A DNA stretch of 23,711 nucleotides, from positions 1 through 23,711 of the forward strand of contig VAYJ01000033.1 in NCBI GenBank assembly GCA_005888465.1, read 5' to 3'. Of this stretch, positions 6,175 to 13,373 are shown in pieces (the stretch's first letter is position 1; each line of letters opens with the position of its first letter). Below the pieces are notes generated by a model, which had not been told where the DNA came from, ran no database searches, and saw only the letters and a list, made by a program, of their open reading frames with translations. Origin of the DNA: Actinomycetota bacterium (GTDB lineage Bacteria; Actinomycetota; UBA4738). The translations under genes and the position numbers were made by a program.

Positions 6175-6759
6175 ATGATCCTGTCGGACAGGTCCATCCG
6201 CGAGGAGATCGAGCTCGGCCGCATCGAGATCGACCCCTTCGACGAGCGCTCGGTCCAACCATCATCGGTGGATCTGCACGTCGATCGGACCTTCCGAACG
6301 TTCCACAACGCCCGGTATCCCTTCATCGACGTGAAGAAGGAGATGCCCGAGCTGACGGAGCTCGTCGAGGTTCCCGACGATACGCCGTTCATCCTGCATC
6401 CCGGTGAGTTCGTCCTGGGCTCGACGGTCGAGCGGGTTCGGCTGCCGGACGACCTGGTCGCGAGGCTCGAGGGCAAGTCCTCGCTCGGCCGATTGGGCCT
6501 GCTCATCCACTCGACCGCCGGCTACGTCGACCCCGGGTGGGACGGATACCTCACGCTCGAGCTCTCGAACGTCGCGAACCTGCCGATCACGATCTACCCG
6601 GCGATGAAGATCGGGCAGATCTCCTTCTTCCGGCTGACGACGGCCGCCGATCGTCCGTACGGCTCCCAGGGCCGGGGGAGCAAGTACCAGGGGCAGCGCG
6701 GCCCTACCGCGAGCCGCTTCTACGAGGAATTCGCCGCCGGGGTTCCCCGGGAGCCCTGA
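6175..6759 (+). CDS. dcd: dCTP deaminase, probably bifunctional (dUMP-forming)
   Basis: The enzyme deaminates dCTP. In the mycobacterial/methanogen type it also hydrolyses the product to dUMP, feeding thymidylate synthesis while avoiding free dUTP. The 194-aa protein starts MILSDRSIREEI and has PSSVDLHVD, the HPGEFVLGSTVE segment, GKSSLGRLGLLIHSTAGYVDPGW, catalytic E129 in LTLELSN, and the C-terminal lid GSKYQGQRGPTASRFY. The core and lid closely follow the M. tuberculosis bifunctional enzyme as I remember it. This is stronger than the match to the monofunctional E. coli one, whose loop reads HVTAHRIDPGW. The ATG at 6175 is the natural start. A lipid-kinase gene follows 8 bases after the stop, probably co-transcribed. 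I am sure of the family, less so of the second activity. Confidence 0.95.
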   Translation: MILSDRSIREEIELGRIEIDPFDERSVQPSSVDLHVDRTFRTFHNARYPFIDVKKEMPELTELVEVPDDTPFILHPGEFVLGSTVERVRLPDDLVARLEGKSSLGRLGLLIHSTAGYVDPGWDGYLTLELSNVANLPITIYPAMKIGQISFFRLTTAADRPYGSQGRGSKYQGQRGPTASRFYEEFAAGVPREP

Positions 6760-6767
6760 CCGGTCTC

Positions 6768-7694
6768 GTGGCGAGCCCGTTCGGAACGCTCCTCGTCGTC
6801 GCCAACCCCGCAGCCGGCCGCGGTCGCGCGGGCACGCAGCTCCCCGCGGCCGAGGCCGCGCTCAGGGCGGCCAGCCTCGACTACCGTTTGGTCCTCACCG
6901 CCCGGCCGGGCGATGCCGCCGCCGCGATTCGGGACGCGATGGAGCACGAAGTGTCCTTCGTCGCCGTCGTCGGCGGCGACGGAACCGTGCTCGAGGTCGT
7001 GGACGCGATCCTTCGAGTTCCGGACCGAACGCTCCTCGACAGGCCCGTGCTCGGGCTCGTGTCGGCCGGCGCCGAAGGGGACTTCGCGAAGACGTTCGGC
7101 CTGCCCAACGACGCGGCGCAGGCATGCGCGCACCTCGGGGGCGACGCCGTCTTCCCCGTGGACGTGGCGAAGGTGGGGTTCGTCGCCCCGGGCGGCGCGG
7201 AAGCGACCCGGTACGTGCCCAACGTGGCGCAGGTGGGCCTGGGAGGCGCGATCGCCGCCCAAACGCTCCGGCTGCCGCGCTCCCTCGGCCGGGCGCGATT
7301 CTTCCTCGGGTTCTGGGCCGCCATCGCGTCGTCGGGCCGTGCGCATGTCGAGGTCGATGCCGACCGACGTTCGTTCCAGGGCCGCGCGAGCAACGTGGTC
7401 GTCGCGAACGGGCAGTTCACGAGCGGCGGGATGCGCATCTCACCGCGGTCCTGGCCGTCGGACGGACACCTCGACGTGCTGGTCCAGACCGGCCCCCGGT
7501 CGGAGGCGTTCACCCTGCTGCCCCGGATCTACCGGGGAGAGCACCTGCCCCACCCGCACATCGCGGAGCTCCGTGCGAAGGCGGTGTCCGTGCGGTCGGA
7601 CCGACCGCTCACCGTGGAGGCGGACGGCCAGGTGCTCGGCACGACCCCCGCGACGTTCGAGGTCGTGCCGCAGGCGATCCGGATCAAGATTTAG
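6768..7694 (+). CDS. Diacylglycerol kinase / YegS-BmrU family lipid kinase
   Basis: Members phosphorylate diacylglycerol, sphingoid or related lipids with ATP at the membrane face. The 308-aa protein, read from GTG 6768, has the N-terminal strand LLVVANPAAGRGRA, the nucleotide-binding loop VVGGDGTVLEV (G69-T73), and GLVSAGAEGDFAKTFGLP, corresponding to the usual GTGND region. It also has VANGQFTSGGMRISP, SDGHLDVLV and a closing TVEADGQVLGTTPATFEVVPQAIRI, the family's terminal sheet. The common Asn in the GTxND motif is replaced (AGAEGDFA), so the motif is slightly degenerate. The start is uncertain because no good ribosome site is visible; 8 bases separate it from dcd, so coupling is likely. 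Its TAG stop overlaps the stop of the convergent HEAT gene by two bases. Confidence 0.9.
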   Translation: MASPFGTLLVVANPAAGRGRAGTQLPAAEAALRAASLDYRLVLTARPGDAAAAIRDAMEHEVSFVAVVGGDGTVLEVVDAILRVPDRTLLDRPVLGLVSAGAEGDFAKTFGLPNDAAQACAHLGGDAVFPVDVAKVGFVAPGGAEATRYVPNVAQVGLGGAIAAQTLRLPRSLGRARFFLGFWAAIASSGRAHVEVDADRRSFQGRASNVVVANGQFTSGGMRISPRSWPSDGHLDVLVQTGPRSEAFTLLPRIYRGEHLPHPHIAELRAKAVSVRSDRPLTVEADGQVLGTTPATFEVVPQAIRIKI

Positions 7695-8011
7695 CGCTCG
7701 GGCTGGTGACGGCGAAGGAGCTGGGCGAGCGCCGTGACGGCCTCGGCGCGCACCGCGGGGGAGGGGTCGTGGCCCGAGACGGTTGCGATCGCCCGGGAGG
7801 CGGCGACGCCTCCCCGGCGGGCGAGGGCGCGAACCGCCGCGCGGCGCACCTCACCGGCGGGATCCCCGAGGGCGGCGAGGAGGAGCCGCTCCGCAGCCGG
7901 GTGGTTCGGGGCCCGATCGATGGCGCCCCGCCGGCGGACGGGATCGGAGGACCGCATCGCCTCCTCGAGCAGCGCGAGCTCCATCTCGGTTCCCCCAGGC
8001 CGGCCGCTCAT
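7691..8011 (-). CDS. Small HEAT-repeat protein
   Basis: This 106-aa protein is mostly helical HEAT-type repeat. It shows SDPVRRRGAIDRAP, LGDPAGEVRRAAVRALARRG and GHDPSPAVRAEAVTALAQLL, the DP-x-x-VR-x-x-A-x-x-AL pattern of PBS-lyase-type HEAT units, about three in all. Such proteins are usually binding scaffolds, and no enzymatic residues are seen. Two starts compete. ATG 8011 has no ribosome site but has TACTCT 7 bases upstream, which suits a leaderless message. ATG 7984 follows GGGGGA at a normal distance. I report the longer form. The gene lies downstream of the 854-aa HEAT gene on the same strand, and its TAA stop overlaps the TAG of the convergent lipid-kinase gene. Confidence 0.75.
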   Translation of the reverse strand: MSGRPGGTEMELALLEEAMRSSDPVRRRGAIDRAPNHPAAERLLLAALGDPAGEVRRAAVRALARRGGVAASRAIATVSGHDPSPAVRAEAVTALAQLLRRHQPER

Positions 8012-8018
8012 CCCGGGC

Positions 8019-8024
8019 AGAGTA
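8019..8024 (-). promoter_or_regulatory. Candidate -10 element (TACTCT) of the small HEAT gene
   Basis: TACTCT on the minus strand lies 7 bases before ATG 8011. A weak -35-like ATGACG lies about 18 bases upstream of it. The position repeats that of the TACGCT elements before the genes at 4520 and 6175. Confidence 0.38.
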
Positions 8025-8118
8025 GGGGGGACGCCCGCGCGGCGTCATCAGCCGAAGGACGCGGACTTCGAACGGGACTTCCGACCTAGCCCGCGACCGC
8101 TCGACCGGATGCCGGGCC

Positions 8119-10683
8119 TCATTCGTCGGCGACCCACGGCCCGAAGTCGCTCGGGTCCGCCTCGGGATGGTCGCCGAGCGCGCGAAGCGCCGCCTCGGCC
8201 GCCGCCGCCACCTCCATCACCGGGTCGCTCAGGAACACCCTGCGGAGCGAGCGCACCGAGCGGGGGTCGCCGAGCGAGCCGAGGAGCGTCGCGGATCGAA
8301 CGCGGACGCGCACGTCGGGGTCGGTGAGCGACGCGACGAGCGCGTCCGACGCGGTGCGGCCGCCGATGGCCCCGACCACCTCGACCGCGCGGAGTCGTTC
8401 CTCCGGGTCCGTGGACCGAAGGGTCTCGACGAACCGGTCGGGCCCACTGATCCGGGCGAGGAGTCCGCCCGCCACGGCCGCCGCGATCGGATCGGAGCCG
8501 GTGACCACCTCGACGAGGGGGGGCACCGCGGCAGGCCCCATCTTCTCGAGGACGTCGCTCGCGGGCCGGCGCAAGTCGGCCTGGCCGAGCGCTGAGGCCA
8601 GGCGACGGGCGACGGCAGGCGAGCGCCAGCGGAGCAGCGCGTCCGCGGCCGTGGTTCGCACCATCACCTCGGGGTCCTTCATGGCCTCGATCAGGATCGA
8701 TGGCACGGCATCGTCGTCGATCAGTCCGAGCGCGCGGACCGCCTCGACGCGCACGTCGGCCTGGGGATCGGAGAGCGATCGCGCGAGCGCCTGCACGGCA
8801 GCCGGCGCCCGGATCGCGGACATCGCCGACGCGGCCGTTCGCCGAACCACGGGATCGGGGTCGGAGAGCGCCTCGACCACGATGCGCGTCGACTCGGGCA
8901 CGGCCGCGCGCGCCGCGAGGTCGACGGCGAGCGCCCGGTCGGCGGGGTCGGGGGCCTGCGCGTTCGAACCGGCCAGACGGGCGAGCCGGGCGGGGTCGAA
9001 GACCTCGATGGCCCGAACCAGATCCGCGCGGACGCGTGGTCCCGCCGAGTGGATCGCCGACCAGATCGCGGGCAGCTCCGACTCGGGAAGCGTGGCCACC
9101 CGGGCCGTCGCCGCCCGGGCCACTCGGTCGTCCTCGTCATGCAGCGCCGCCAGCAGGAGCGTCACGGGGGACTGAATGTGCGTGCTGCTCCACCAGCCTT
9201 CGGCGAGGCCCTCGACCGCGGTCGCCCGCACGTCGGGGTCGGGGTCGGAGAGGGCCTGGGAGAGCGCCCGGCCGGCGGCGTCGCCCGGCAACCGGGCGAG
9301 CACGTGCACGGCGAAGGCGCGAACGGCGGCCGAGGAGTCGTCGCGGAGTAGCTCGGTGGCGAGCCGCTCCGCGCCGGGGTCGCCCGAGTCGGCGAATGCC
9401 TCCAGGACGGCGAGGCGGACGGCACCGGCCGAGTCCTCCAGGAGCGAGACCAGGAAGGGGAGGATGGCCCGGCCGCCCACCTGCCACGAGACGCGAACGG
9501 CGCCGGCACGCACCGAGTGGTCGGTCGTGGAGACGAGCGCCGCGAGCGACTCCGCCTTGGGGTGCATCTCGGCGAGCGCGCGGAGGTACGGTGCGCGCTC
9601 GTCGTCGGGGAGCGCGGCCGCCACCTCGAGCACTGCTGCGGAGGCCTCGTGCAGTCGCAGCGCTTGAGCGACCGCCGCCGCGCCGGCCGACGACAGCCCG
9701 GGCTCGCGAATCGAGCGGTTCGTCCAACGGACGAGCTCCTCGCGCGGAAGGGATCGGAGCGCGCCCTCGGCCTGCAGCCGCACCATCGGGTCGGGGTCCT
9801 CGAGCGCGCCCGAGAGCGCCGCCACGACGTCGTGGAGCTCCGCCGCCGCCCCGGCCGATGCGGTCGCGGCTGCTCCCGCTCGGCCCTCCGGCGCGACGCG
9901 TGATATGGCCTCGAGCGAGGACGGGCTCGCGTCGCAGAGGAGGAGCCGGGTGGCCCCGCGCCGGCGTTCCTCGGTCCCGTCCAGCTCCAGGATCAACCGG
10001 TCGGTGCCGACGGCGCGGGCGAGCTCGCCGTAGCCCTGCCGCTCGACCGCGAGCGGAGGAGGGTCCAACCCCGCGATGAGCGCCAGGAGCTGATCCAGCT
10101 CCCGTTCGGTCAGGCCGCCTGCGCGGCGGATGACGTCCGGCAGCCGCTGCAGCGCCGAGCGCTGGGCGAGCGACCAGGACCGCTCGACAATGAGGGGGAT
10201 CAGCAGATCGATGCCGGCACGCCCCTCCCGGGCTGCGAGCTCCACAGCCGCCGCGCGCACGCCGTCCACGGGATCGAGGAGGCTCCGCTCGATCAGGCCA
10301 CGCGGGAGCGGCGACCGGGCATCGGCGAGTCCCTTTGCGGCGAGGGTTCGAAGCTCCGGATCGGGGTCGGTGAGGAGCGCGCGCCCCAGGACCTCGACGT
10401 CGCCCGGCCCGAGGCCGGCAGCGAGGAGCCCGACGAGCGCGGCTCGCCTGGCGTTCGGGTCGATCCCGAAGACCGCTCGGCGCGCGAGCGCGTCGGATGG
10501 TCCGGGTGTCGGCGGAGGCGGCGACGGCGCCCGGCGCTCCGGCCCGGGCGGCGTCGGGCGCGGGCGCGGCTCCGCCGCGAACGCCTCTCGGACGGCACCC
10601 AAGATGGGGTCCTTCGTGTCCTCCTGGGAAGCTCCGCCCTCTGCGCCCATCACGCGTACGCCCCGCACCAGCCGTGGCCGCAT
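8119..10683 (-). CDS. Large HEAT-repeat protein (854 aa), function unknown
   Basis: This 854-aa protein has no signal peptide and no membrane segment. Residues 1-35 form an amphipathic start, and residues 36-64 are Pro/Arg-rich and probably disordered. From about 66 to the end it is a superhelix of HEAT units with the repeating core DPDPxVRxxAxxAL. I can pick out at least 14, for example LTDPDPELRTLAAKGL, ALSDPDPDVRATAVEGL, SLSDPQADVRVEAVRAL, AMKDPEVMVRTTAADAL and SLTDPDVRVRVRSATLL. The C-terminus ends DPSDFGPWVADE. Proteins of this kind bind other proteins; no catalytic motif is visible. ATG 10683 is preceded by GGAGGGAG at a proper distance, better than the ATG at 10650. It lies 176 bases downstream of the response regulator, same strand, with a candidate promoter between, so it may or may not share that transcript. 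Confidence 0.9.
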   Translation of the reverse strand: MRPRLVRGVRVMGAEGGASQEDTKDPILGAVREAFAAEPRPRPTPPGPERRAPSPPPPTPGPSDALARRAVFGIDPNARRAALVGLLAAGLGPGDVEVLGRALLTDPDPELRTLAAKGLADARSPLPRGLIERSLLDPVDGVRAAAVELAAREGRAGIDLLIPLIVERSWSLAQRSALQRLPDVIRRAGGLTERELDQLLALIAGLDPPPLAVERQGYGELARAVGTDRLILELDGTEERRRGATRLLLCDASPSSLEAISRVAPEGRAGAAATASAGAAAELHDVVAALSGALEDPDPMVRLQAEGALRSLPREELVRWTNRSIREPGLSSAGAAAVAQALRLHEASAAVLEVAAALPDDERAPYLRALAEMHPKAESLAALVSTTDHSVRAGAVRVSWQVGGRAILPFLVSLLEDSAGAVRLAVLEAFADSGDPGAERLATELLRDDSSAAVRAFAVHVLARLPGDAAGRALSQALSDPDPDVRATAVEGLAEGWWSSTHIQSPVTLLLAALHDEDDRVARAATARVATLPESELPAIWSAIHSAGPRVRADLVRAIEVFDPARLARLAGSNAQAPDPADRALAVDLAARAAVPESTRIVVEALSDPDPVVRRTAASAMSAIRAPAAVQALARSLSDPQADVRVEAVRALGLIDDDAVPSILIEAMKDPEVMVRTTAADALLRWRSPAVARRLASALGQADLRRPASDVLEKMGPAAVPPLVEVVTGSDPIAAAVAGGLLARISGPDRFVETLRSTDPEERLRAVEVVGAIGGRTASDALVASLTDPDVRVRVRSATLLGSLGDPRSVRSLRRVFLSDPVMEVAAAAEAALRALGDHPEADPSDFGPWVADE

Positions 10684-10764
10684 GGTCGGGCTCCCTCCAA
10701 TGCCAGGACGTTCACGACGTGGAGCTCTTTTCCCGCGGGTCTCGCGCTCGGGTCAGTGCTCAGC

Positions 10765-10794
10765 AATAAACCAAGGTTCGCACGATTCGCGCAA
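10765..10794 (-). promoter_or_regulatory. Candidate promoter for the large HEAT gene
   Basis: On the minus strand TTGCGC (10794-10789) is followed after 18 bases by TTTATT (10770-10765). This is an AT-rich island in an otherwise GC-rich gap. It would give a leader of about 75 bases before the ATG at 10683. The match is moderate. Confidence 0.35.
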
Positions 10795-10859
10795 GGACCG
10801 AAAGGCCAGAACCCCGATCCGTCCTACGATGGGGACCGGCGGGGCTGGTCCGGAGACGG

Positions 10860-11567
10860 TCAGGCCCCGCGTTGGCCGGAGGCGATCAGCGCCGCTCGCT
10901 GGATCACGGGCGACGGTGGGCCGCCGAGACCCATCGCCACGGCCGCCATGGCCGCCTGGGTCCGGTTCGACACGCTCAGCTTGCGGAAGACGGCGGCGAG
11001 GTGCGCCTTCACCGTCTTCTCCGAGAGGAAGAGCTGGCGGGAGATCTCGCGGTTGCTCGCGCCGCTCGCGAGGAGGTGCAGCACGTCGGCCTCGCGGCGC
11101 GTGAGGCCGGCGTCGGGGATGGCCGATTCGCGCGCGTCCGAGCGGTCGGTTCCGGCCGCCCCCTCGAAGAGGTTGCGTACCGCACGGGGCGACAGCACGT
11201 TCCCCGATCCGGAGAGGGCCACGAGGATCGCCTGCGCGAGGTCCTCGGGCGAGGCGTCCTTCAAGAGGTAGCCTGCCGCGCCCTCCGTCAGGGCGGTCTT
11301 GACGTAGTCGCCGTTGTCGTAGCTCGTGAGGATGATCACGGGAAGCGCGGCCCACGTCGAGCGGATCTCCCGAAGCAGCTCGATCCCATCGCGTCCCGGC
11401 ATGCGGATGTCCACCAGGGCGACATCGTGCGGCGTCTGCTGCAGGATCTCGAGCGCCTCCTCCGCCGAGCCCGCTTCCGTCACCTCGGCGTTCTCGACGC
11501 AGCCCTGCAGGACCTGGGCGAGGCCCTTGCGGACTAGCGTGTGGTCGTCGACCAGAAGGACCTTCAT
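10860..11567 (-). CDS. NarL/FixJ-type response regulator
   Basis: This 235-aa DNA-binding response regulator is the output half of a two-component system. The receiver domain (1-120) has the acidic pair D7/D8, the phospho-acceptor D53 (ALVDIRMPG), T81 (IILTS) and K103 (YLLKDA), so it should be phosphorylatable. Residues about 154-216 form a LuxR-type helix-turn-helix: LTRREADVLHLLASG, NREISRQLFLSEKTVKAHLAAVFRKL. The upstream kinase gene overlaps it by four bases (ATGA), so the two are almost certainly partners. The start ATG 11567 is fixed by the MKVLLVDDHTL receiver N-terminus. Target genes cannot be deduced; the nearby HEAT gene is only a positional candidate. Confidence 0.95.
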   Translation of the reverse strand: MKVLLVDDHTLVRKGLAQVLQGCVENAEVTEAGSAEEALEILQQTPHDVALVDIRMPGRDGIELLREIRSTWAALPVIILTSYDNGDYVKTALTEGAAGYLLKDASPEDLAQAILVALSGSGNVLSPRAVRNLFEGAAGTDRSDARESAIPDAGLTRREADVLHLLASGASNREISRQLFLSEKTVKAHLAAVFRKLSVSNRTQAAMAAVAMGLGGPPSPVIQRAALIASGQRGA

Positions 11568-12646
11568 GACGCCACCTCGTGAAGGGGAAGTTGGGCCGTG
11601 ACCCGGGTGCCGACGCCGGGACGGGACTGGACCTGAAGGTGCCCGCCCGCCTCCTTGACCTTGCGGCGAAGGAATCCCAGGCCGAAGTGGTTGTCGTCCT
11701 GGGCGGAGAGCTTGTCGTTCCGCGTGAACCCGCGCCCGTGGTCGCCGACGACGATCGTGAGATCCGTCGCCCGCACCGCGAGCGAGACCGTGACCTTGGA
11801 GCCGCCGGAGTGCTTGGCGGCGTTCGTGAGGGCCTCGCGGACCACTTGGTAGGCGATCGAGCGGACCTCGGTCGGGATCTCGCGCAGATCGCCCTCGACG
11901 GAGAGCTCCGGTATCGGTTGCCTCCAGCGCTTGGCGACGTCCTCCAGCACGCGCCCGAGGTCGTCCGGCTCCGCCTGCCAGGCGCCCGTCACGCCGGATT
12001 CCAGGTGGCGGATCATGTCGCGAAGGGCCGAGAGGGCGCGTCGGATCTCCGCCTCCGAGCTCTCGATGGTGGCTGCGGCCGCGCCGGGATTCTGGTCGAT
12101 CGCCTTGCGGAGGGCTTGCAGCTCCAGCACGGCGCCGGTGACGACCTGCGTCAGGTCGTCGTGCAGCGCGCCCGCGACGCGGATCCGCTGCCACTTGTCG
12201 AGTGGCTTCACGGCGTCGCGCCGCGCCGCCAACCCGGCCCGGACCGTCGAGACGGCCCGCGCCGCAAAGGTCATGGAGACAGGGGAGAGCGCCGGTCCGT
12301 CCGCCCAACCCGCGATCAGGATCTCGAGCGCGTCGGCGTCGCGACCGTACGCGGCCGCCACAGCCCGCGAGGCGATCCCGAGCGACACGGCAAGCTGGCG
12401 CGCGTGCTCCTCCGTGAGCGCCGAGGACACTCGCACCAGCAGCCCGTCCTGGATCTTCCTGGGAAGGCGAGGGGCGGAGCCGTCGGGGGTCGAGGCGAGC
12501 GCGGTCAGCTCTCCGCCTCGCTCCGTGATCAGGAACAGCTCGTCGGCGTGGATCGCCTCCCGGACCTCGGCCAGCAGCTCCTCGAACGTCGAGCCTTGCC
12601 TCGCGATCACGCTCTGGCACGCGTCGAAGATCCGTTGCAGACCCAC
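11564..12646 (-). CDS. GAF-HisKA_3-HATPase sensor histidine kinase (C-terminal part of a frame-disrupted gene)
   Basis: Read from GTG 12646, this 360-aa segment has a second GAF-type sensor domain (about 1-140), a HisKA_3 dimerisation region with the phospho-accepting histidine H162 (VAGALHDDLTQVV), and the ATPase core. The core shows an N-box with N275 (REALTNAAKHS), GDHGRGF (301-307) and FGLGFLRRKVKEAGG. The layout resembles DevS/NarX-like kinases that pair with NarL-type regulators, and the partner gene overlaps it by ATGA. There is no good ribosome site at its start. The upstream frame (12607-13065) encodes a first GAF domain that runs straight into this one if a single base is restored near 12652-12654. 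I therefore think this is the larger part of one GAF-GAF-kinase gene. It is cytosolic; no membrane segment is seen. Confidence 0.82.
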   Translation of the reverse strand: MGLQRIFDACQSVIARQGSTFEELLAEVREAIHADELFLITERGGELTALASTPDGSAPRLPRKIQDGLLVRVSSALTEEHARQLAVSLGIASRAVAAAYGRDADALEILIAGWADGPALSPVSMTFAARAVSTVRAGLAARRDAVKPLDKWQRIRVAGALHDDLTQVVTGAVLELQALRKAIDQNPGAAAATIESSEAEIRRALSALRDMIRHLESGVTGAWQAEPDDLGRVLEDVAKRWRQPIPELSVEGDLREIPTEVRSIAYQVVREALTNAAKHSGGSKVTVSLAVRATDLTIVVGDHGRGFTRNDKLSAQDDNHFGLGFLRRKVKEAGGHLQVQSRPGVGTRVTAQLPLHEVAS

Positions 12647-13065
12647 TGCGGCCCGGACATGAGCGACGTGAGCTGCAGGTAGGGACGGGCCCGCTCCACC
12701 CACCCGCCCACGCTGCCCGACGTGCTTGAGTCGAGGAGGAGCCGGCCACCGTAGGGAAGCGGAAGTGTGGCGACGCTCGCGCAGCCGAGCTCGGCGAGGC
12801 GAGGGCCGACGCCAGGGATCGTGCGCGCGTCGGTGTACTCGGCGGTCTCGGGCGTGCCCTCGAGAGCCGAAGGGTCGAGCACCACGTGCCACGGCTGCGT
12901 CGGGCCGCGGCGCTCAAGGAGCCGCCAGCCGGCCGGGGCGCTCACGAACAAGCTCGCGGTGTCGAATCCAAGGTCGTCGCGGATGCCGTCGAGAGCGTCC
13001 TGCAGGGAGGACCGATCCGCACGAGCCGCGCCGCGCAGGGTCTCGGTGGTGCCGTCGAGCGCCAT
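12607..13065 (-). CDS. N-terminal GAF domain of the frame-disrupted sensor kinase
   Basis: This 152-aa reading frame starts MALDGTTETLRGAA and forms one GAF-like sensor domain: SSLQDALDGIRDDLGFDTASLFV, GWRLLERRG, GVGPRLAELGCASVATLPLPYGGRLLLDSS, then a closing helix ERARPYLQLTSLM. After about residue 137 the sequence becomes non-homologous and stops at 12607, while the kinase frame continues the same linker helix (AAVGLQRIFDACQ). The start has AGGAGG 11 bases upstream. A lost G in the G-run at 12652-12654 (minus strand) would explain the break. It could be an assembly error, a real mutation, or two overlapping genes by design. As read, the piece alone would be a free GAF protein. Confidence 0.7.
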   Translation of the reverse strand: MALDGTTETLRGAARADRSSLQDALDGIRDDLGFDTASLFVSAPAGWRLLERRGPTQPWHVVLDPSALEGTPETAEYTDARTIPGVGPRLAELGCASVATLPLPYGGRLLLDSSTSGSVGGWVERARPYLQLTSLMSGPQWVCNGSSTRARA

Positions 13066-13373
13066 CTGAACGCGAGCCTCCTGTTCGTCTCGCTTGCCGC
13101 CGGGGAGCGGCCTCAATCGGAGACGAGCTCCCGACCCCCTCGCGGTGACTGGGGAAGCTACCGGTGGTCGGTGCAGAGACTGTGTTCGGTTGTCGGACTC
13201 GGAGCGAGGGGTCAAGTGTAGGCCCTCGCGCCGACGCTGCAAGCACAGTGACCTGTCAAGTCCATGCACTGGATATCGGTCGAAGGGCTCATGCGCTTGA
13301 ACCTGAGCGGGTCGGTGAGGGCCAGGGCCGTTCGGCCGGGCGGCACCGTCGAACGGATGCGCCGCCCCGTCGC
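13066..13373. other. Intergenic region between the Fe-S oxidoreductase and the sensor kinase
   Basis: These 308 bases lie after the Fe-S oxidoreductase stop and before the GAF/kinase start (both minus strand). Base composition is lower in GC than the neighbours, and no frame looks coding. It holds a candidate kinase promoter (13215-13242) and the 7-mer GTCAAGT twice, 44 bases apart (13211-13217, 13255-13261). A short hairpin GGCC-GTTC-GGCC near 13326-13337 has no T-run. No clear terminator is seen. Confidence 0.5.
13215..13242 (-). promoter_or_regulatory. Candidate promoter for the sensor kinase/response regulator pair
   Basis: On the minus strand TTGCAG (13242-13237) and TACACT (13220-13215) are 16 bases apart. 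A TTGACA hexamer further up (13259-13254) has no partner at 17 bases. The leader to ATG 13065 would be about 140 bases. Support is modest. Confidence 0.32.

Noticed and set aside
8700..10079. 459-codon plus-strand frame opposite the HEAT gene
   Set aside because: It is almost pure Arg/Pro/Gly/Ala, the mirror image of the HEAT repeats. There is no ribosome site and no recognisable domain.
12647..12892. Extending the kinase frame upstream to an ATG at 12892
   Set aside because: The added residues are Arg/Pro-rich and out of frame with the real GAF domain encoded over the same bases.
13254..13259. Perfect TTGACA on the minus strand as a kinase promoter -35
   Set aside because: No -10-like hexamer lies 16-18 bases downstream. 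The TTGCAG/TACACT pair fits better.
13326..13337. GGCC-GTTC-GGCC hairpin as a terminator of the Fe-S gene
   Set aside because: The stem has only four base pairs and no T-run follows.
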